The notes: generated from the letters alone by a model not told the origin. A DNA stretch of 64,000 bases from Lachnospiraceae bacterium (GCA_017624495.1 JAGAMY010000004.1:47719-111718); one strand, 5' to 3'; shown: positions 1-11,094, counted from the first letter of the stretch. Numbers and translations are program-made.

Positions 1-606
1 CGGTATTACTGCCGGATCTCCCCCGGATTCATTTCCGTAGGTGGTATCCGGAAACAGGGAATTTAAAATTTCTCTATCCAAAACACCCTCCGGAGAAGAA
101 AATGCCCCCTTCATTTCATTGTAAACCACACCATTTAAAGTAATTGGCGCATCTTTACTTTCTAACTCATAATGCCAGCCTTCCTGTTTGAATATCTCTT
201 CCTTTTTATAAATATTCGGATGAAGAACTGCATCCATATATACATCCATTAAATTCTGGAAATCCTTGTCATTACAGCTTGCCACCGGGTATACCGTCTT
301 ATCCGGGTAAGTCATGGCATTTAAAAAAGTATTTAATGAACCTTTCACCAATTCCACAAATGGGTCTTTTGCCGGGAATTTTTCTGAACCGCAAAGTACC
401 GTATGCTCCACAATATGAGCAACTCCTGTACTATCCGCAGGTGGTGTACGAAAACCAATATAAAATACTTTATTTTCATCCGTGTTGGATACGGCTGTAA
501 TCTTCGCACCACTTTTTTTATGGCGGAAAATATAACCTGTAGAATTCATATCCGTAAGTTCTCTTGTTTCTAACAATTCATAGGCTTTTAATTCTTCAAA
601 TCTCAC
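1..606 (-). CDS. M16C zinc metallopeptidase, presequence-protease/insulinase type (3' end outside window)
   Basis: The first 202 residues are present and the gene runs off the left edge. The inverted zinc motif HIVEH is at residues 64-68, followed by TVLCGSEKFPAKDPF, which is typical of the M16C presequence-protease family. E164 in YNEMKG fits the third zinc ligand. Family members are about 970 residues long and degrade peptides in the cytosol. The start is GTG at 604-606 with GGAGG seven bases upstream; no ATG fits better. Family assignment is strong; the substrate is unknown. Confidence 0.9.
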   Translation of the reverse strand, partial: MRFEELKAYELLETRELTDMNSTGYIFRHKKSGAKITAVSNTDENKVFYIGFRTPPADSTGVAHIVEHTVLCGSEKFPAKDPFVELVKGSLNTFLNAMTYPDKTVYPVASCNDKDFQNLMDVYMDAVLHPNIYKKEEIFKQEGWHYELESKDAPITLNGVVYNEMKGAFSSPEGVLDREILNSLFPDTTYGNESGGDPAVIP

Positions 607-679
607 TCTGTTTCCTCCAAAATTTTTATTCTATTTCTCTATATCAACCGCCTGTTTTGGCGCATTTTATCATGATATA

Positions 680-710
680 AAAGAGGGTGTTAAAAGCCAA
701 CACCCTCTTT
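680..710 (-). terminator. Rho-independent terminator of the cold-shock gene
   Basis: A 12-bp stem (arms 680-691 and 699-710) with a 7-base loop is followed on the minus strand by a short T-rich run. It lies 44 bases after the cold-shock stop codon and upstream of the M16C gene. Confidence 0.8.
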
Positions 711-753
711 TTGGTTATTCTTTCCTATATTTCTTTGATTTATGTACGATAGA

Positions 754-957
754 CTATGCTAAACGTGTTACGTTTGCTGCCTGTGGTCCTTTTTCGCCTT
801 CTACAACTTCAAATTCAACAGCTTCACCGTCTTTTAACTCTTTGAAGCCATCCATCTGTAATGCTGAGAAATGAACGAAGATATCGTTGCCTTCTGCATC
901 AGAAATAAATCCATAACCCTTTTTTGCATTAAACCATTTTACAGTACCCTGCTGCAT
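754..957 (-). CDS. csp: Cold-shock protein, CspA family
   Basis: A 67-residue single OB-fold nucleic-acid-binding protein. RNP1-like KGYGFI and RNP2-like DIFVHF are both present, and the length matches CspA/CspB. It probably acts as an RNA chaperone. The reading frame is open further upstream, but the ATG at 957 is chosen because AGGAGGAAG lies at 965-973 and the family starts with MxxGTVKWFN. It has its own promoter (1013-1041) and terminator (680-710), so it is monocistronic. Confidence 0.96.
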   Translation of the reverse strand: MQQGTVKWFNAKKGYGFISDAEGNDIFVHFSALQMDGFKELKDGEAVEFEVVEGEKGPQAANVTRLA

Positions 958-1012
958 AATAAAACTTCCTCCTAAAACTTTAATGTACTTTTGTGGTTTC
1001 CCCACGTTGATT

Positions 1013-1041
1013 AGACTAGCATATATTGGCAGTTTTGTCAA
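1013..1041 (-). promoter_or_regulatory. SigA-type promoter of csp
   Basis: Minus-strand TTGACA (1036-1041), a 17-base spacer, and TAGTCT (1013-1018). The -35 box overlaps the stop codon of the upstream subtilase gene. The predicted 5' UTR is about 50 bases. Confidence 0.75.
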
Positions 1042-3845
1042 TGTAGGGAAGGCAAAACCCTTGATGAATAAAATTCATAGTCCATTGTATTTTCATCTAT
1101 AATTTCCCCATTTTCCGAAATAGAAAATACATTCCATACGCTGCCTTTCTGATTTTTAGGCACCTGATAGATTTTTAATAACGTATTTCCCTTATACACA
1201 CTTACCGTCGCTGCTGATTCTGATAAACGACTGGCATTTGCACTGTCTGCATTGCTATCACGGTCAGTATAATTATGCACGGCATAGCGGATATTTTTTA
1301 ACTGCTCCGGCTTGGTAATTGTAATGGTTTCCATGCCATAAGAAAGCGTTTCATCAATGTCTAAATAGGCACTATCCTTTATATATGCATTGAAATATAC
1401 ATGTACATCTTCGCCTGACACATCCTCTGCCCGCAGATGTGCATCCAAATCCTCCGGTATGCGATTCCATTTTAATACTATACGATATGCATTCTCGCCA
1501 ATTTTCTCCGCTTCTGTTCGATTTATAGCGTCTTCTACTGCCATGCCTGCGTTTACCATTGGTATTTCCCCTGCTGTATAGGGTGAATTGGCATTATCAC
1601 AGGCTGTATTATTCGTTTTTTGCAGTAATATCTCCGTTACTTCTTTGCCTGTAAATGCCGGATTTACCGCCCAAACCATCGAAGCTGTCGCTGCGGTTAT
1701 GGGTGCTGCCATGGAAGTGCCACTTAGATTTCCATAGGTGTTTTCCGGCAGTGTACTATAAATTTTTCTCCCCGGTGCTGCAATATTTACATTTTCACCA
1801 GCATTACTAAAGCTTGTCTGCTGATATCCGGTATTTGTCTGCTCTGCCGCACCTACAATAAGGATTCGGTTTAAAATTTCATCCTTAGTCACCTTTGATG
1901 AAGCATAGCAGTTTTCTTCCGTAATCGATGCAAAATGCCCATTATTATGCGCATCTACACCAATACCATCCTTTGCACCATTTCCTGCTGACTGGACAAC
2001 CACAAAATCAAAGTTTTTTTCCAATAATTTTCCCATTAAAACAGAAGTTGTCTTTCCCCATAACCAGACAAGAGGTTTCCAATAGTTACAACTGCTATCC
2101 GGCAAATTCCCGGAAGTTCCCAAAGACAAATTTATCACTTTACAGCCACTTTCTACAGCTTCTACAAAAACATCCTGTATCTTTGCGCTGGTTGTCCAAT
2201 TTTGCCCGGCAGAAGGATGCCAGTCATATCCATAGACCTTATTCATATGCGCAAGACCTGTAATCCCCTTTCCATTATCTGCCCTTGCACCTATAATCCC
2301 CGCCACATGGGTTCCATGTTTCTCTATGGAATTTTCATTTTCTAAATCCGTACTTGAAAAATATATCTGCAAATCTTCATGACAGGTATCAAATCCATCG
2401 TCAATTACCCCTATACGAACTGGCTGCATTTTTTTCGCATAACCCCATGCCAAAGGCGCATTGACTGTTTCTGCCCACCAGTTTTCATCCGCCGGATAGT
2501 TTGTATCCCATTTTGCATGATTCCAAGTATCATTATACAAGGTTTCTTTTGGTTCGATATATACCCATTCCGGCTCTGCGGCTAGAATTTCGGGATACTT
2601 TTCGCATAGTATGGAAATATAATTCATAAAATCTTCGATTTCTTCAAAGTTCTGTGATAGCTCTACCTGCGATAAGCAGACAGTATGCAGCATACCAATT
2701 TCTTTTGCATGCATGGATGTTAAAATCTCTTCTTTTCTTTCTTTTGAAATATTTTCTACAAAATACATGAACAGTCGATTATTTAAATAATGCGCATAAA
2801 TATCTCCCTCCTGCGTACCTGTCTGTATACAATTTTTCTCTATTTTCAGTTTTCCGTCTGCATCAACACTTACTCCCTCCATGTTTTCTATACATGGCAT
2901 TACATCCAATTTTCCCCTGTCATATGTAAGTTTTATCGTTTTTTCGGTTTTGATACCGGTATAGGTTTCCGCCATAACCGAAATATAATTATCTCCCGGT
3001 GACAACGGTATTTGCAGTATTTCCCATGTACCATTCCCTGTAATAGCTGTACCTTTTGCCTTTGGCGTTGCATTTTCGGATGAAAAATCCTGAATATTAT
3101 AGGTAATGGATTTTAAATTACCATTTGTACTGTATGTACCGGTCAGTGTTGGGTGAATTTCATTTACCACTGTATCTTTTTGATGCATTTCAAGATGTAT
3201 ATATTCCTCTTCATATTCTTTATCTTTTACAGTGATTTTTATCTGTGCTTTCTTTTTTGAGCCATCTAATGCACGAATAGTGATTTTTGTAGTCCCTTCT
3301 TTCATTGCAAAGATTTGTCCTTTATGATTTACCCGAACACAAGACATATCTGCCGATGTATATTGCAGATTTTTGTTTGAAGCCTTTGCTGGTTTTATTT
3401 GTACGGAAATCTTCGCACATTCTCCGACTTTTAAGTTATAATTTTTCTTTTTGGGAATAATTTTTTTGATTTTTTTATACTTTTTCTTTGATATTACTTT
3501 GATTTTTAACTTTGCTTTGATTTTTGAATTCTTTTTTAATTTTGCTGTTACAGTCACTTGACCGACATTTAATGCTTTTATCTTTCCATTTGTGCGTATG
3601 GATATAATCTTCTTTTTGCTTAAGGTGTATTTAATGTTTCCTTTTACCGTTCCTGTTGGTGTAACTGTAGTACCAAGACTATAGGATTGCCCTTTATACA
3701 ATATTAGCGGCTTGTTTTGTGCTTTTGTAAAAGCTATTTTGGTTGTAACTGTTTCCTGTGCTGCTATAGGCTTTGCTATGCTGCTTATTAGAAGAAACAT
3801 ATATAGCGCAAACAGGTACATCCACATGTTTCCGGTGTTTCTCAT
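1038..3845 (-). CDS. Secreted subtilisin-family serine protease with N-terminal Ig-like domains
   Basis: A 935-residue protein. A hydrophobic signal segment occupies residues 7-29. Two Big2-like domains follow at about 32-118 and 130-207, then a lysine-rich linker, a beta-rich region and a propeptide-like stretch to about 450. The S8 triad is D482 (IDDGFD), H510 (HGTHVAG) and S711 (GTSMAAP), with oxyanion N622 (SAGNG). A beta-sandwich-like C-terminal region follows. It is probably exported and autoprocessed; no LPXTG or other anchor is visible. The start ATG overlaps the stop of the upstream Rpn remnant by four bases, and AGGAGG lies inside that remnant, so the two are translationally linked. 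The substrate is unknown. Confidence 0.92.
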   Translation of the reverse strand: MRNTGNMWMYLFALYMFLLISSIAKPIAAQETVTTKIAFTKAQNKPLILYKGQSYSLGTTVTPTGTVKGNIKYTLSKKKIISIRTNGKIKALNVGQVTVTAKLKKNSKIKAKLKIKVISKKKYKKIKKIIPKKKNYNLKVGECAKISVQIKPAKASNKNLQYTSADMSCVRVNHKGQIFAMKEGTTKITIRALDGSKKKAQIKITVKDKEYEEEYIHLEMHQKDTVVNEIHPTLTGTYSTNGNLKSITYNIQDFSSENATPKAKGTAITGNGTWEILQIPLSPGDNYISVMAETYTGIKTEKTIKLTYDRGKLDVMPCIENMEGVSVDADGKLKIEKNCIQTGTQEGDIYAHYLNNRLFMYFVENISKERKEEILTSMHAKEIGMLHTVCLSQVELSQNFEEIEDFMNYISILCEKYPEILAAEPEWVYIEPKETLYNDTWNHAKWDTNYPADENWWAETVNAPLAWGYAKKMQPVRIGVIDDGFDTCHEDLQIYFSSTDLENENSIEKHGTHVAGIIGARADNGKGITGLAHMNKVYGYDWHPSAGQNWTTSAKIQDVFVEAVESGCKVINLSLGTSGNLPDSSCNYWKPLVWLWGKTTSVLMGKLLEKNFDFVVVQSAGNGAKDGIGVDAHNNGHFASITEENCYASSKVTKDEILNRILIVGAAEQTNTGYQQTSFSNAGENVNIAAPGRKIYSTLPENTYGNLSGTSMAAPITAATASMVWAVNPAFTGKEVTEILLQKTNNTACDNANSPYTAGEIPMVNAGMAVEDAINRTEAEKIGENAYRIVLKWNRIPEDLDAHLRAEDVSGEDVHVYFNAYIKDSAYLDIDETLSYGMETITITKPEQLKNIRYAVHNYTDRDSNADSANASRLSESAATVSVYKGNTLLKIYQVPKNQKGSVWNVFSISENGEIIDENTMDYEFYSSRVLPSLH

Positions 3846-4228
3846 GTATGTTTAACCTCCTGCATTTCCTTTATTTGTTTTTCCATAGCTGCGATTATGG
3901 CAGCTTGCTCTTTTAACTGTGCATCCTTCTCTTCTATTGCACTTTCCATTTTTGCAATTGCTTTCTGATAAGAACGCAAATCCGCATAATAGTCTTCTCT
4001 GTCCCGGCAGCGTTTTATCACCTGTTCTTCAGCACTCATACGAAAAACGGTTTGTGCAGTTTCCTTTAAATATTCATTTTTTTCTGCTAACATCTTCATT
4101 TCCTCCCAGGTTTTCAATTTAAACAGTGCTGCCCAGTAATCTATCTGGTATTCTTTGTCTTCTGGTGTTGCCAGCTCTATTTTTGTTAAGTCTATCACAC
4201 AAAGCTCTATATTCTCCGGTGGCTTCTT
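3842..4228 (-). pseudogene. C-terminal remnant of an Rpn-type PD-(D/E)XK nuclease/transposase
   Basis: The open frame reads ENIELCVIDLTKIELA and then an EDKEYQIDYWAALF stretch, wording typical of the C-terminal part of Rpn-family (recombination-promoting nuclease, putative transposase) proteins in Lachnospiraceae, ending in a coiled coil. The nuclease domain is missing: an in-frame stop lies at 4229-4231. A good ribosome binding site and ATG at 4277 (AGGAGG, then MIKRENK) open a different frame of 52 codons across the same DNA. This suggests an internal deletion with a frameshift. A GTG at 4198 could still express a 118-residue tail. Confidence 0.7.
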
Positions 4229-4399
4229 CTAATGAAGAAAATGCTACTGTATCTGTTTTATTTTCTCTTTTTATCATTTATCCTCCTGTTTTTTTGCAGA
4301 AGTATCAAAAAACTCCTGCTTTATAGTGTTTTGTAATTGGATTTTAAAAAGCATGAATTTTCTGAAATGAAAAAGATAAAAAGACGATAAATAAAAAAT

Positions 4400-4453
4400 G
4401 TGCATCCTGAAAATATGCTTTTTTGTAGAATAGCATATTTTTTCAGGATGCAC
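4400..4453 (-). terminator. Terminator-like hairpin after the MscS gene
   Basis: Near-perfect inverted arms at 4400-4418 and 4433-4453 enclose an AT-rich loop, ten bases past the channel gene stop codon. Confidence 0.7.
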
Positions 4454-4462
4454 AAGGATTTT

Positions 4463-5362
4463 TTACTCTCGCATTTGTACATCAATCTTCTGATAAGGAA
4501 TCTCAATTCCTTTCTCATCAAATGCTAACTTGATATTTTCTGTCAACCGCCATTTTGTATCCCAGTAATCTTCATTTTTCACCCAGATACGCATACCAAT
4601 TTTTACCTCACTTGATCCTAACTCCGATACAAATACCTGAATTGCCTCCTGTGGCAAACGGCAGCTTTCTGCTTCTGCCAGCTCATACATCACTTTTTTT
4701 GCCAGTTTCAAATCCGCTTCATAGGCAATCCCCACTTCCAAGTCAACCCTTCTGCTTTCGCTGTAAGTTGCATTGGTTAAACTGCTGTTTGCCAATGTAC
4801 CATTAGGAATAATAATGGTTTTATGGTCTGCGGTCAGCAATTTTGTATAAAAAATTGATATTTCAGCAACTGTACCTTCATTGCCATGGGTATCTTCTTT
4901 GATATAATCGCCTACTTTAAATGGCTTTAATAATAAAATCAGCACTCCGCCTGCAAAATTGGATAAACTGCCCTGTAGTGCAAGACCTATGGTAACTCCG
5001 GCAGAACCGACAACGGCAATCACTGAGGCTGTTGTCACACCAAAAAAAGTCAGAATAATCACTACCAGCACAAAATACAGAATATACTTTACCAGTGCAT
5101 CCAAAAACTGTTTTGCACCCACATCTGCGTCTGCTTTATCCAGCCAGCGTTTTAGAATTTTTCTTACCAGCTTGATAATCTTTGTACCAATAAAATAGAC
5201 AACAACTGCCAGTAAAACCTGCACAGCAAATCCTAAAATCCCCGGCAACAGGCTTTCTAACCATTCCCGGATAACGTTAGCATCTGTTTCCTTTAACTTT
5301 TCCGCTGCCGCTGTTACATCTTCTAAGGTTACGGCTTCTGTACTGATATCTGTTATCTCCAT
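4463..5362 (-). CDS. mscS: Small-conductance mechanosensitive channel, MscS family
   Basis: A 299-residue membrane protein that opens under membrane tension to release osmolytes on hypo-osmotic shock. An N-terminal amphipathic region precedes three hydrophobic helices (about residues 40-65, 85-112 and 117-145). The pore-lining helix has the family's Gly/Ala pattern (GSAGVTIGLALQGSLSNFAGG) and is followed by KPFKVGDYI and the beta domain. The length is typical of E. coli-type MscS. A TTG at 5368 is in frame, but AGGGAGG at 5370-5376 is correctly spaced only for the ATG at 5362. Monocistronic. Confidence 0.93.
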   Translation of the reverse strand: MEITDISTEAVTLEDVTAAAEKLKETDANVIREWLESLLPGILGFAVQVLLAVVVYFIGTKIIKLVRKILKRWLDKADADVGAKQFLDALVKYILYFVLVVIILTFFGVTTASVIAVVGSAGVTIGLALQGSLSNFAGGVLILLLKPFKVGDYIKEDTHGNEGTVAEISIFYTKLLTADHKTIIIPNGTLANSSLTNATYSESRRVDLEVGIAYEADLKLAKKVMYELAEAESCRLPQEAIQVFVSELGSSEVKIGMRIWVKNEDYWDTKWRLTENIKLAFDEKGIEIPYQKIDVQMRE

Positions 5363-5430
5363 ATACAATCCTCCCTTTATTTCGCAAAGAAAATAAGGAG
5401 CGCAAAAAAGCCTCTCCTTATTTCCTTTCT

Positions 5431-7476
5431 TTATTTTGTAAATTTACCAAGCAATGCATCTAACTGTGTTGCCAAAACTTTATTTTGCTCAGACTGCTCC
5501 TGTATTTCTCCTGCAACCTGTGATGTATTCTCGTTTTTCTCAACAATAACACCAATAGCCGCACGATTTTCATCTGTAATACAATTTACATCCGATATAT
5601 TATTTGAAATCTGGTTTACATATTCTTCAAGTTTTACAACTGCCTCATTTACGTCATCTAACTGTGACTTTATTTTAGCTGCTGACATACTATATCCAGT
5701 TGCATTTTCTGCAAAGTCTTTAAACTGATTAACAACTTCATCTTCCATAAACTGTATAATAGATTCAAAGCACTCATTAACTACATTTATACTTTCATTT
5801 GCATCACTGCACATAGACTGAATATCGGCAGCAGTATTTTTAGAAGTATCTGCCAGATTTCCAATCTGCTCTGCAACAACAGCAAATCCTCTTCCTGCTT
5901 CACCAGCTCGAGCCGCTTCTATAGAAGCATTTAATGATAAAAGATTTGTTTGCCCCGCTATACTTAATATTTCTTCTGCCAATTCATTAATTTTTGACAA
6001 ACTATTCAAACTGCTAATAGCATCCTCAACTGAATGTTTTGTTTTTACTAACGTATCCTGTCCATTTTTGTATGCACAATCTGCTTTTTGCTGCATCTCA
6101 TGTGCACTACCTATCACACTATCACTCATTTCTACGGAATCTGTTATATTATTCAGAATCGCATCAACTACACTATTTATATTAATAATTTCCTGATTTA
6201 CATTTGTCACAACAATATTCGTGCTTTCCAATGATGCAGAAAGTTCTTCTGTCGTTGCAACATTGTCTGTTACATCCTCTACCAATTCCGTTGCAGACTC
6301 ATGAAGATACGTTGCTTTACTTTCAAGCGTGTTACAACATTCTTTTAATGTTCCTATAATTTCTTGCAATACTGTAACTAGTATTTCCGTTGCTTTTGCA
6401 ATCGTTCCCAGTTCATCACTACGATTTGAATATTTTTTAATTTCATTCTTATCAGATACATCGAAGTTCTGCAGTTCCCGAATACTTTTTTCGATATATT
6501 TCATCGGTTTTGTCATCTTACTTATGATTACATAAGAAATAATAATCATAAGAATTAATGCATTAATACAGAAAAAAATCATTTTTTTCTGCAACTCATT
6601 TGCTGAAGCAAATACTTCTCCTTTATCATCAGCAACCATAAACAACCAGCCATGATCCGCCATATAATGATATGTAGATATATATTCTGTTCCACCTACT
6701 TTGTATTCAACATAATCACTTAGATTTTCTTTTGTACCTGACAATGTATTACAAATATTTATAATATATTCTTCTTCTGCAGCTTGTCCAATCTTTTCAC
6801 TATCAGCATTAAAAATATATTGTCCACTTTTCACATCTACCATGCAATATTCTGCATTCTGCATACCATTCAACGTCAGCTTGTCCAAAATTTCAATAAG
6901 ACCTTTACTGAAAATTCCTCCACCAACCAAACCTACCGGTGTATTCGTTTCATCATAGACTGCCATATACATAGAAACAATCTGCTGACCACTGGCTGGC
7001 GAAATAATAATGCCTGTATTATATACTCCATCCGCAGCAAGCATAGCATCCTGCAATACTTTTAACGATTCACCTTCTCGTGTAACAATTCCTCTTACCT
7101 CCGCATTTGTATGTGTCAGTACATGGGTGTTCCATTCACTGGCATACAAACCTTCAAGATTTTCTACATCAGCTGAAAATTTTTCAGTATACGCCTGTGC
7201 TTTATTTACACAATCTGTATCTGTTGGATTTAACATAATATCCAGAATCTCTCCGGCACGGCTATATGCCATTAGTGTTTTCTCTGCTTCTTTCACATAG
7301 TTCTCAACAATTTGGCTTCTCTCTTCTACAATTGTCTTCATACTGTTAATTGTTGTGATTTTAAGATCATTTGTTACAGTATAAACAACAAATCCTGACA
7401 AAAACAGCATAACCACCATCTGCAATATCAAAATGCAAATCGTAATCTTTTTTCCCAAAGTAACTTTAATTTTCAT
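5431..7476 (-). CDS. Methyl-accepting chemotaxis protein with a dCache sensor
   Basis: A 681-residue chemoreceptor. TM1 spans residues 11-34, an extracellular double-Cache-like sensor about 40-295, and TM2 about 299-319. A HAMP domain begins at [13 protein letters not shown], followed by the coiled-coil signalling domain. The CheA/CheW-contact hairpin ([20 protein letters not shown]) is intact. The sensor contains [11 protein letters not shown], common in clostridial dCache proteins; the ligand is unknown. It implies that the organism has a chemotaxis system, although no other che gene is in the window. AGGAG precedes the ATG, and a promoter lies at 7503-7530. Confidence 0.95.
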   Translation of the reverse strand: MKIKVTLGKKITICILILQMVVMLFLSGFVVYTVTNDLKITTINSMKTIVEERSQIVENYVKEAEKTLMAYSRAGEILDIMLNPTDTDCVNKAQAYTEKFSADVENLEGLYASEWNTHVLTHTNAEVRGIVTREGESLKVLQDAMLAADGVYNTGIIISPASGQQIVSMYMAVYDETNTPVGLVGGGIFSKGLIEILDKLTLNGMQNAEYCMVDVKSGQYIFNADSEKIGQAAEEEYIINICNTLSGTKENLSDYVEYKVGGTEYISTYHYMADHGWLFMVADDKGEVFASANELQKKMIFFCINALILMIIISYVIISKMTKPMKYIEKSIRELQNFDVSDKNEIKKYSNRSDELGTIAKATEILVTVLQEIIGTLKECCNTLESKATYLHESATELVEDVTDNVATTEELSASLESTNIVVTNVNQEIININSVVDAILNNITDSVEMSDSVIGSAHEMQQKADCAYKNGQDTLVKTKHSVEDAISSLNSLSKINELAEEILSIAGQTNLLSLNASIEAARAGEAGRGFAVVAEQIGNLADTSKNTAADIQSMCSDANESINVVNECFESIIQFMEDEVVNQFKDFAENATGYSMSAAKIKSQLDDVNEAVVKLEEYVNQISNNISDVNCITDENRAAIGVIVEKNENTSQVAGEIQEQSEQNKVLATQLDALLGKFTK

Positions 7477-7502
7477 GGCAATTCTCCTAACCCTTTTCTT
7501 TT

Positions 7503-7530
7503 ATTTTAACATTTTTTTGTAATTTTTCAA
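7503..7530 (-). promoter_or_regulatory. Promoter of the chemoreceptor gene
   Basis: Minus-strand TTGAAA (7525-7530), a 16-base spacer, and TAAAAT (7503-7508), 27 bases before the start codon. Confidence 0.6.
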
Positions 7531-7536
7531 CAAAAA

Positions 7537-7567
7537 AAGTACACAATATATAATTATTGTGCACTTT
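7537..7567 (-). terminator. Terminator of the serC-serA-DUF1015 unit
   Basis: A 13-bp stem with one mismatch, followed on the minus strand by a run of seven T, immediately after the DUF1015 stop codon. Confidence 0.85.
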
Positions 7568-7574
7568 CTTCATA

Positions 7575-8807
7575 TTATAGTTCATGAATAAACAATCCAC
7601 TTCTTAATTTCGGCTCAAACCATGTGGATTTCGGTGGCATTAAGCGGTTTGCATCCGCAACTGCGAATAATTCCTGAATAGATGTCGGATACATAGCAAA
7701 AGCCACTACGCAATCCTCTGCTACTCTGCGCTCTAATTCGGCAAGTCCACGGATTCCGCCAACAAAGTCAATTCTTGCATCAGTTTTCGGATCTTTGATG
7801 CCAAGCACAGGGTCAAGGAGTAAATTCTGCAATAAGGATACATCCAACCCTTCCACAGGGTCTTCACTTCTATCTGCTGCTTTAATGGTAAGTTCATACC
7901 ATTTCCCATCCATATACATAGTCACTTTGCCTTTTTCTTCCGGGCTTTTCGCACCGGAAAGTTCCGTAACATCAAATATCTCCTTTACCTTTGCAAAGAA
8001 AGATTCTTTTGTATATTCTCCAAAATCCTTCACTACACGATTATAGTCCATAATCATTAATTCTTCATCCGGGAATAATACGGATAAGAAATAGTTAAAC
8101 TCTTCCTCCCCTGTATAGGATGGATTCTTCTCTCTGCGCATAAAACCAACTTTTACGGCAGATGCGGCTCTATGATGTCCGTCTGCAATATAGATTTCTC
8201 CAATTGCTGCAAAAGCATTCTGGATTTTTGCAATATCTTCTGCGTTGTCAATACAAAATACTCTATGACGAATACCATCATCTGATACAAAATCATACAG
8301 CGCAGCACCTTTTTTTGTGCGGCTTACCACTTCACGAATCACTGCATTAGCACGATAGGCAAGGAAAATCGGTCCTGTCTGTGCATTACAGGAATCCACA
8401 TGATGAATACGGTCTGCTTCTTTTTCTGCACGGGTATTTTCATGCTTTTTAATTACTTCATTTGCATAATCATCAATGGATGCACATGCTACGATACCCG
8501 TCTGTACTCTGCCATCCATAGTCAGTTCGTAGATATAATAACAGGCACTTTCTTCTCTTACAAAATCTCCTTTATCTACCATATCCCACAATATATCATG
8601 GGCTTTCTGATATACACATTCATCGTAAGTATCCACAGAATCATCGAACTGTGTTTCTGCTCTGTCGATTTTTAAGAAAGAAATCGGATTTTTTGCTACT
8701 ACTTCTTTTGCTTCTTTTCTGTTATAAACGTCATAAGGTAAAGCAGCAATGTCTGCCGCTTTACCTTCTGCCGGACGGATACACAGAAATGGTTTAATTG
8801 TCGCCAT
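7575..8807 (-). CDS. DUF1015 family protein (serine-biosynthesis neighbour)
   Basis: A 410-residue soluble protein that matches DUF1015 in its start (IKPFLCIRPAEGKAADIAALPYD is split by the usual VYNR), its IADGHHRAASA motif near the centre and its total length. The biochemical role of DUF1015 is not established. It lies 19 bases after serA in a serC-serA-DUF1015 order that recurs in Firmicutes, so a role linked to serine or phosphoserine metabolism is an inference from context. AAAGGAG precedes the ATG. Confidence 0.88.
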   Translation of the reverse strand: MATIKPFLCIRPAEGKAADIAALPYDVYNRKEAKEVVAKNPISFLKIDRAETQFDDSVDTYDECVYQKAHDILWDMVDKGDFVREESACYYIYELTMDGRVQTGIVACASIDDYANEVIKKHENTRAEKEADRIHHVDSCNAQTGPIFLAYRANAVIREVVSRTKKGAALYDFVSDDGIRHRVFCIDNAEDIAKIQNAFAAIGEIYIADGHHRAASAVKVGFMRREKNPSYTGEEEFNYFLSVLFPDEELMIMDYNRVVKDFGEYTKESFFAKVKEIFDVTELSGAKSPEEKGKVTMYMDGKWYELTIKAADRSEDPVEGLDVSLLQNLLLDPVLGIKDPKTDARIDFVGGIRGLAELERRVAEDCVVAFAMYPTSIQELFAVADANRLMPPKSTWFEPKLRSGLFIHEL

Positions 8808-8826
8808 TTTGGTTCTCCTTTGTCTT

Positions 8827-9990
8827 TTATTTGATTACTCGTACCTTTAATACGCCGTCAAGTGCTTTTAACTCTTCAATAACTGCATCTGTTGCAGGTG
8901 TTGCAAGATCCATTAATGTGTATGCATACTCACCTTTAGATTTGTTCATCATATCTTCGATATTGATGTCTGCATTACCAAATACAGATGTAAAGCTTCC
9001 AATTGTACCTTTTAAGTTTCTATGTAAAATACCTACACGACCAGCCTTGTCACAGCCACCCATGCTACAGTCAGGGAAGTTTACGGAATGTACGATATTA
9101 CCGTTTTCCATGTAATCACGGATTTCTCTTACTGCCATCATCGCACAGTTATCTTCGGATTCTTCTGTAGAAGCTCCAAGATGTGGTGTTAAAATAACGC
9201 CTTCTTTACCTGCTGTGGTAGGATTTGGGAAGTCTGTTACATATTTCTTTACTTTTCCGGCTTCGATAGCTTCTAATAAAGCAGCTTCATCCACTAAAAG
9301 ATCTCTTGCAAAGTTTAATACAACTACGCCATCCTTCATCATTGCAATGGCATCTTTATTAATCATGCCCTTTGTTGCATCCATCAAAGGTACATGAACA
9401 GTGATAAAGTCACACTGTTTGTAAATATCTTCTACGTTGCTGATGTGTTTTACGCTACGGGATAAGCTCCATGCAGCATTTACAGAAATATATGGGTCAT
9501 AACCATAAACTTCCATACCTAAGTGTGTTGCAGCATTTGCTACTAATACACCAATAGCACCAAGACCGATAACACCAAGTTTTTTACCGGAAATTTCAGA
9601 ACCTGCGAAGTTCTTTTTCTGTTTCTCAGCAGTTTTTGCAATATCCGCATCGTCTTTTGCACTCTTCGCCCATTCGATACCACCTACGATATCACGAGCT
9701 GCAAGCAACATACCGGAAAGTACCATTTCCTTTACACCGTTTGCGTTTGCACCCGGTGTATTAAATACTACAATACCTGCTTCTGCACATTTATCTAATG
9801 GAATATTGTTTACACCTGCACCAGCTCTTGCTACTGCTAAAAGACCTTCCGGTAATTCCATTTCATGCATGGAGGCACTACGAACTAATGCAGCCTCTGC
9901 ATCATTAATATCTTCTACTTTTGTATATTCATCAGAAAATAAATCCAAACCAACATTTGCAATTGGATTTAAACATGTATATTTAAACAT
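8827..9990 (-). CDS. serA: D-3-phosphoglycerate dehydrogenase
   Basis: A 387-residue NAD-dependent dehydrogenase catalysing the first step of serine synthesis, 3-phosphoglycerate to 3-phosphohydroxypyruvate. The Rossmann motif is GVIGLGAIG. The catalytic region includes NFARDLLVDEAAL and TPHLGASTEESEDN, where H and E are the expected catalytic residues. A C-terminal ACT-like regulatory domain starts near residue 315. It is the short ACT type without an intervening domain. It follows serC by 21 bases. Confidence 0.95.
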   Translation of the reverse strand: MFKYTCLNPIANVGLDLFSDEYTKVEDINDAEAALVRSASMHEMELPEGLLAVARAGAGVNNIPLDKCAEAGIVVFNTPGANANGVKEMVLSGMLLAARDIVGGIEWAKSAKDDADIAKTAEKQKKNFAGSEISGKKLGVIGLGAIGVLVANAATHLGMEVYGYDPYISVNAAWSLSRSVKHISNVEDIYKQCDFITVHVPLMDATKGMINKDAIAMMKDGVVVLNFARDLLVDEAALLEAIEAGKVKKYVTDFPNPTTAGKEGVILTPHLGASTEESEDNCAMMAVREIRDYMENGNIVHSVNFPDCSMGGCDKAGRVGILHRNLKGTIGSFTSVFGNADINIEDMMNKSKGEYAYTLMDLATPATDAVIEELKALDGVLKVRVIK

Positions 9991-10011
9991 TTTAACTCTC
10001 CTAACTCTTTC

Positions 10012-11094
10012 TTACTGGTTGTTTTTCTCAAATTCACGCATGAACTCTACTAACTTTTCTACACCTTCGATTGGCATAGCATTGTAGATAGATGCACGCA
10101 TACCACCTACGGAACGATGTCCTTTTAAGTTTTCAAATCCTGCTTCTTTTGCTTCTTTTACAAATTTCGCATCTAATTCATCGTTTCCTGTAACAAATGG
10201 TACGTTCATTAAGGAACGGTCTGCTTTTTCAACTGTTCCTTTGAACATTTTGCTTTCATCTAAGAAATCATATAAAATCTTAGCTTTCTTTTCATTGTGC
10301 TCTTTCATTGCAGAAAGTCCGCCCATTTTCTTTAACCATTTGAATACTTTTCCACAAACGTAGATACCGTATGCTGGTGGTGTATTGTATAAAGAATCAT
10401 TATCTGCATGAATTTTGTACTGTAACATGGTTGGTGTACCCGGTAATGTATCTTCTGTGATTAAATCTTCACGGATAATTACGATAACTACACCTGCAGG
10501 TCCGATATTTTTCTGAACGCCACCGTAGATTACACCGTATTTGGATACATCTACCGGTTCAGATAAGAAACAAGAGGATACGTCTGCTACTAATGTATGT
10601 CCTTTTGTATTTGGTAATTCTTTGAATTTTGTACCATAAATGGTGTTGTTTTCACAGATATATACATAATCTGCATCTTCCGGGATATCTAAATCTGAGC
10701 AGTCCGGAATATAAGAGAATGTTTTATCTTCTGAAGAAGCTACTGCAACAGCTTCACCGTACATCTGTGCTTCTTTCCATGCTTTCTTTGCCCACTGTCC
10801 GGTTACAACATAAGCCGCTTTTTTGTTTTTCATTAAATTCATCGGAATCATGGCAAACTGCTGGGATGCTCCACCCTGAAGGAATAATACTTTATAATTG
10901 TCAGGAATGTTCATCAAATCTCTTAAATCTGCTTCTGCTTCTTTAATGATGTTGTCATATACTTTAGAACGGTGGCTCATTTCCATAACGGACATTCCAC
11001 AACCCTGATAATCCATCATTTCATCTGCTACTTCTCTTAATACTTCCTCTGGCAGAACTGCTGGTCCTGCGGAAAAGTTATAAACTCTGCTCAT
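10012..11094 (-). CDS. serC: Phosphoserine aminotransferase
   Basis: A 360-residue class V PLP aminotransferase that converts phosphohydroxypyruvate plus glutamate to phosphoserine. The N-terminus YNFSAGPAVLPEEVL and the PLP-lysine region YGGVQKNIGPAG are diagnostic. The reading frame opens eight codons earlier, but AAGGAG lies between that ATG and the ATG at 11094, so the latter is the start. A promoter with TTGACA sits just after ilvB, which allows expression independent of the ilv genes. Confidence 0.96.
   Translation of the reverse strand: MSRVYNFSAGPAVLPEEVLREVADEMMDYQGCGMSVMEMSHRSKVYDNIIKEAEADLRDLMNIPDNYKVLFLQGGASQQFAMIPMNLMKNKKAAYVVTGQWAKKAWKEAQMYGEAVAVASSEDKTFSYIPDCSDLDIPEDADYVYICENNTIYGTKFKELPNTKGHTLVADVSSCFLSEPVDVSKYGVIYGGVQKNIGPAGVVIVIIREDLITEDTLPGTPTMLQYKIHADNDSLYNTPPAYGIYVCGKVFKWLKKMGGLSAMKEHNEKKAKILYDFLDESKMFKGTVEKADRSLMNVPFVTGNDELDAKFVKEAKEAGFENLKGHRSVGGMRASIYNAMPIEGVEKLVEFMREFEKNNQ

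Noticed and set aside
958-1041. In-frame extension of the cold-shock protein
   Set aside because: The extension covers the promoter and ribosome binding site; the Csp family starts at the ATG at 957.
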